Below, in pieces: positions 6,777 through 9,112 of a DNA stretch of 9,112 nt (within the stretch, counting starts at the first letter, position 1; each line of letters starts with the position of its first letter). This DNA is from Acidobacteriota bacterium (GTDB lineage: Bacteria; Acidobacteriota; Terriglobia; Terriglobales; Acidobacteriaceae), in the NCBI GenBank assembly GCA_021805955.1, contig JAJZDO010000412.1, positions 1-9,112 on the forward strand, given 5' to 3'. The notes under the pieces are model-generated. The model did no database searches, was not told the origin of the DNA, and saw only the letters and a list, made by a program, of their open reading frames with translations. Made by a program: the position numbers and the translations under genes.

Positions 6777-7763
6777 TTATACCGGGTTGGCTTCTATCTT
6801 GGAGATGATTTTCTCCAAATACGCTTTTTCTTTTTTTACGTCCGCAATTTGCTGCGGGCCGGAGATTTCCCGCTCGATCGTGATCGCGCCCGTGTAGCCA
6901 ATTTTGCGGAGCCTGGAAAACACTTTTGCGAAGTCCACGCAACCGTCGCCGATCGGCACTTCCTGCCCAAGCTCCATTGGGTCTGTCGGCCATCGGCCAT
7001 CTTTGGCATGCACGCTCTTTACATGCGCGCCGATGATACCGACAGCATCCACGGGATTGGCCTTTCCATACAGAATCAGGTTGGCAGTATCCAGCCCCAC
7101 GCCAAGGTTTGGCTGGCCCACGTCCATGATCGCGCGGGACAGGGTGGTCGGAGTTTCCTGGCCGGTCTCCATCAGAAAGTCCTGTCCATTCGCGGCACAA
7201 TGCACAGTAACTTCACGGATGGCCGCTACGACTTCCGCATAGAGGGGATCTTTCGGATTTTCCGGGATAAAACCGCAATGCGTCTGGACGCGCTTGACCC
7301 CCAACATCTTTGCAAAATCGGAGGTCTGCTTGAGCGCTTCAATTCTGGCTGCTCGCGTATTGCGTGGCACCAATCCAATCGTCGAAGGTCCATCGACAAA
7401 GTTCCACGCAAGCCGCCCTGGCCCAACGACTTCGACACTGGTCGCAGTCACGCGATACTTGTCCAGCAGCCCGCTCAACTGCTGCGCCAACGGTCTGCTG
7501 AATCTTCCAATATAGTCGTCCAGCGAAAGGAAGCAGTTGGTCAGACCCAGCTCGTTCACCCGGGAGATGGCAGCTTCAGGGTCGTGTCCCGGTTGGATCA
7601 TCAGACCAAGCGCCATTGGCTTCAGCTTACTCGGACCCTCGCCAGTTCCAACGAAGGGCGCCCTCCATATTCCAAGCCGGTTGGCGGAGATAGGTCTGGA
7701 AAATGCGCCCGCTTGCAGGACAATCGCACTCATCCCGGCTTGCAAGAAAGCCCTTCTGCGCAC
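6777..7763 (-). CDS. Tat-exported sugar phosphate isomerase/epimerase-like TIM-barrel protein
   Basis: Xylose isomerase-like TIM barrel (AP-endonuclease-2 fold), the fold of IolE/IolI, hydroxypyruvate isomerase and ketose 3-epimerases. The product has 328 residues from GTG at 7763. The N-terminus MRRRAFLQAG plus a hydrophobic stretch to about residue 22 is a twin-arginine signal, so the mature enzyme probably works outside the cytoplasm. The usual divalent-metal set is visible: Glu199 (FLMETGQE), Asp225 (GVGLDTANL), His247/His252 (GAHVKSVHAKD) and Glu297 (AITIERE). An ATG at 7793 is in frame, but the GTG has a near-ideal GGAGG 6 bases before it and gives a clean Tat start. The gene precedes the Gfo/Idh gene by 13 bases, a pairing common in sugar catabolic clusters of Acidobacteriota and Planctomycetes, where epimerase and dehydrogenase probably act on related substrates. 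Exact substrate unknown. Confidence 0.9.
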   Translation of the reverse strand: MRRRAFLQAGMSAIVLQAGAFSRPISANRLGIWRAPFVGTGEGPSKLKPMALGLMIQPGHDPEAAISRVNELGLTNCFLSLDDYIGRFSRPLAQQLSGLLDKYRVTATSVEVVGPGRLAWNFVDGPSTIGLVPRNTRAARIEALKQTSDFAKMLGVKRVQTHCGFIPENPKDPLYAEVVAAIREVTVHCAANGQDFLMETGQETPTTLSRAIMDVGQPNLGVGLDTANLILYGKANPVDAVGIIGAHVKSVHAKDGRWPTDPMELGQEVPIGDGCVDFAKVFSRLRKIGYTGAITIEREISGPQQIADVKKEKAYLEKIISKIEANPV

Positions 7764-7891
7764 AATGCACCTCCACTTCAGAATTCCGCACACACCGGTT
7801 GTTCCGTAAATATACGCCAGTTCTCTGCCGGCTCTTGCGGTCAGTGGCGACGGAAGCCTCTTGTATCAGCGGGCCAAAGATATGCCTGCAG
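7764..7891 (-). other. Intergenic gap between dehydrogenase and TIM-barrel genes
   Basis: 128 bases with no coding sequence I can support. Apart from the ribosome site at its downstream end, the only notable element is TATATT (minus strand, within GGCGTATATTTACGG). It resembles a -10 box but has no good -35 at 16-18 bases. A separate promoter for the TIM-barrel/oxidoreductase pair is possible but not shown; no terminator with a T run is seen. Confidence 0.4.
7770..7774 (-). promoter_or_regulatory. Strong ribosome binding site deciding the GTG start of the TIM-barrel gene
   Basis: GGAGG on the minus strand (complement of CCTCC) sits 6 bases before the GTG at 7763. This favours the GTG over the in-frame ATG at 7793, which would add ten residues before the twin-arginine signal. 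Confidence 0.75.
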
Positions 7892-8956
7892 CTAGACTGC
7901 GCTGGCGACGGCTTCGCCTACTTCCTGCGTGGTCGCGTTGCCACCCAAATCTGCCGTGCGTGGGCCGCTGCCTGCCAACACTGAACTGAACGCCTTTTCG
8001 ACCGCCTGTGCGGCGGCAGGTTCATTCAGATGATCCAGCATCATTGCGCCGGACCAAATTTGAGCGATTGGGTTGGCAATGCCCCTCCCGGCAATATCGG
8101 GAGCAGAGCCGTGCACCGGTTCGAACATCGAAGGATAGTCACGCTCTGGATTCAGGTTCGCGGAAGGCGCAATTCCGATAGACCCAACGACTGCAGCACC
8201 TAGATCGGACAAAATGTCTCCGAAAAGATTCGACCCGACTACCACGTCGAACCATTCCGGATGGCTGACAAAGTGGGCCGCAAGAATGTCGATGTGATAT
8301 TGGTCCGTCTTGCAGTCGGGAAACTGCTGTCGGACCGCGGCGAAGCGCTCATCCCAAAACGGCATGGTAAAGACGATGCCGTTCGACTTGGTTGCGGAAG
8401 TGACATGGTGCCGCCTCTTTCGCGCCAACTCGAATGCGTAGCGCATCACCCGGTCGCAACCGCGCCGGGTAAATATGTTCTCCTGGACGGCAAGCTCGGA
8501 ATCTGTATCGCGGTAAAGCCGACCGCCAACTTCAGAGTATTCGCCTTCGTTATTTTCGCGGACAATGCAGAAGTCGATATCGCCCGCGCGACGGTTCTTC
8601 AAAGGACATTCCACGCCCTGCAGCAGACGGACCGGCCGCAGGTTGACATACTGCTGAAACGCCCTGCGAATCGGAATCAGCAAGCCCCAGAGCGAGATGT
8701 GATCGGGTACCCCGGGGTACCCGACGGCACCCAGATAGATTGCATCGAAGGCGCGCAGTTGATCCAGGCCATCGCTTGGCATCATGCGGCCAGTTTTGGT
8801 GTAAGACTCACAGCCCCAATCGAAATGGATCCAGGAGAAATCCAGATCGAACCTCCGGCCTGCCGCCTCCAACACTCTAAGTCCCTCGGGGACGACCTCG
8901 CGGCCGATGCCATCGCCTTCAATCACCGCAATTTTGAACTTCTTCAAAGTTTCCAC
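7892..8956 (-). CDS. dmlA: D-malate/tartrate dehydrogenase (decarboxylating), DmlA/TtuC type
   Basis: Cytosolic NAD+- and divalent-metal-dependent enzyme oxidising and decarboxylating a 2-hydroxy-diacid: D-malate to pyruvate and CO2, or tartrate via oxaloglycolate. The 354 residues follow E. coli DmlA closely throughout, including DHISLWG (85-91), QQYVNLRPVRL (101-111), TSATKSNG (186-193), HIDIL (221-225), NLFGDILSDLG (243-253), APSANLNPER (263-272) and EPVHGSAPDI (279-288). These set it apart from LeuB and isocitrate dehydrogenase. Active-site candidates are Arg107, Arg133, Tyr140, Lys190, Asp223, Asp247 and Asp251. The GTG at 8956 has no clear ribosome site; an in-frame TTG at 8947 is preceded by AGGTGG at 5 bases and would give MKKFKIAVIEGDGIG, so the true start may be three codons later. 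First gene of the leftward cluster. Malate versus tartrate preference cannot be read from sequence. Confidence 0.92.
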   Translation of the reverse strand: METLKKFKIAVIEGDGIGREVVPEGLRVLEAAGRRFDLDFSWIHFDWGCESYTKTGRMMPSDGLDQLRAFDAIYLGAVGYPGVPDHISLWGLLIPIRRAFQQYVNLRPVRLLQGVECPLKNRRAGDIDFCIVRENNEGEYSEVGGRLYRDTDSELAVQENIFTRRGCDRVMRYAFELARKRRHHVTSATKSNGIVFTMPFWDERFAAVRQQFPDCKTDQYHIDILAAHFVSHPEWFDVVVGSNLFGDILSDLGAAVVGSIGIAPSANLNPERDYPSMFEPVHGSAPDIAGRGIANPIAQIWSGAMMLDHLNEPAAAQAVEKAFSSVLAGSGPRTADLGGNATTQEVGEAVASAV

Positions 8957-9112
8957 CTAGTGTAGGAATAGTTTATTGAGGATGACTCACCGGACTATGT
9001 AGTTGTGTTCTGCATGTATTGCGTACTCGTATCTACCGTGCAGGAGGTCCCAATGCGAGGCTTTCTCGTAGTTTCGCCACATTGAGTTCCTTCTCCCATC
9101 GAGCTACTACGA
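8957..9112. other. Region upstream of the dehydrogenase gene, with a well-formed start for a 10-codon ORF on the plus strand
   Basis: 156 bases reaching the window edge. On the plus strand AGGAGG (9042-9047) lies 5 bases before ATG at 9053, opening the 10-codon frame MRGFLVVSPH that stops at 9083-9085. This could be a leader peptide, the remnant of a broken gene, or coincidence. TCGTAGT (9066-9072) and ACTACGA (9106-9112) form a 7-bp inverted repeat cut by the window end. No convincing promoter for the leftward gene could be picked, although it must lie here or upstream if this is the first gene of the operon. Confidence 0.3.

Noticed and set aside
6705..7895. 396-codon plus-strand frame opposite the Gfo/Idh and TIM-barrel genes
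   Set aside because: Antisense to two recognised genes and their short gap; no domain is visible in it.
8261..8965. 234-codon plus-strand frame opposite the dehydrogenase
   Set aside because: Mirror of the conserved dmlA coding strand, with no recognisable family.
1..9112. CRISPR array, tRNA, rRNA, insertion sequence or integrase
   Set aside because: No spaced repeat series, cloverleaf-like sequence, terminal inverted repeats or transposase-like protein was found on either strand.

Overview
This window looks like chromosome from a free-living heterotroph, most likely Acidobacteriota (Terriglobia or Solibacteres type). That is an inference from gene style: Tat-exported Gfo/Idh/MocA and sugar-isomerase-like proteins side by side, a GRP/RhaT-like sugar transporter with a C-terminal extension, a bacterial myo-inositol oxygenase, and moderately GC-rich DNA by eye. 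No rRNA, tRNA, mobile element or CRISPR array is visible, and no taxonomic marker settles the assignment.

Left part (1-2666): the 3' part of a secreted arylsulfotransferase-type beta-propeller gene runs rightward and meets, tail to tail, a complete leftward myo-inositol oxygenase gene of 284 codons. The latter has a good sigma70-type promoter about 18 bases before its ATG. From the same control region, rightward, come a 29-codon single-membrane-segment small ORF and, 7 bases after its stop, a 12-segment sugar transporter (2764-4071). The arrangement fits uptake of a polyol or sugar coupled to oxidation of myo-inositol to D-glucuronate.

Right part (4175-8956): four leftward genes in a row. 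They are a D-malate/tartrate dehydrogenase (DmlA/TtuC type), a Tat-signal TIM-barrel sugar isomerase/epimerase, a Tat-signal Gfo/Idh/MocA oxidoreductase 13 bases downstream, and a polytopic heparan-alpha-glucosaminide N-acetyltransferase-like membrane protein. The middle pair is clearly one transcription unit; membership of the outer two is likely but has gaps of 128 and 156 bases. A 42-base imperfect palindrome spans the convergent end of the transporter and acetyltransferase genes.

Together the window reads as a sugar, polyol and sugar-acid catabolic neighbourhood: import, oxidation to uronate, epimerisation or oxidoreduction, sugar acetylation, and oxidative decarboxylation of a 2-hydroxy-diacid. 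I do not recognise a named operon. The best candidates for something undescribed are the small membrane ORF coupled to the transporter and the four-gene Tat/acetyltransferase cluster. No gap between genes exceeds 300 bases.
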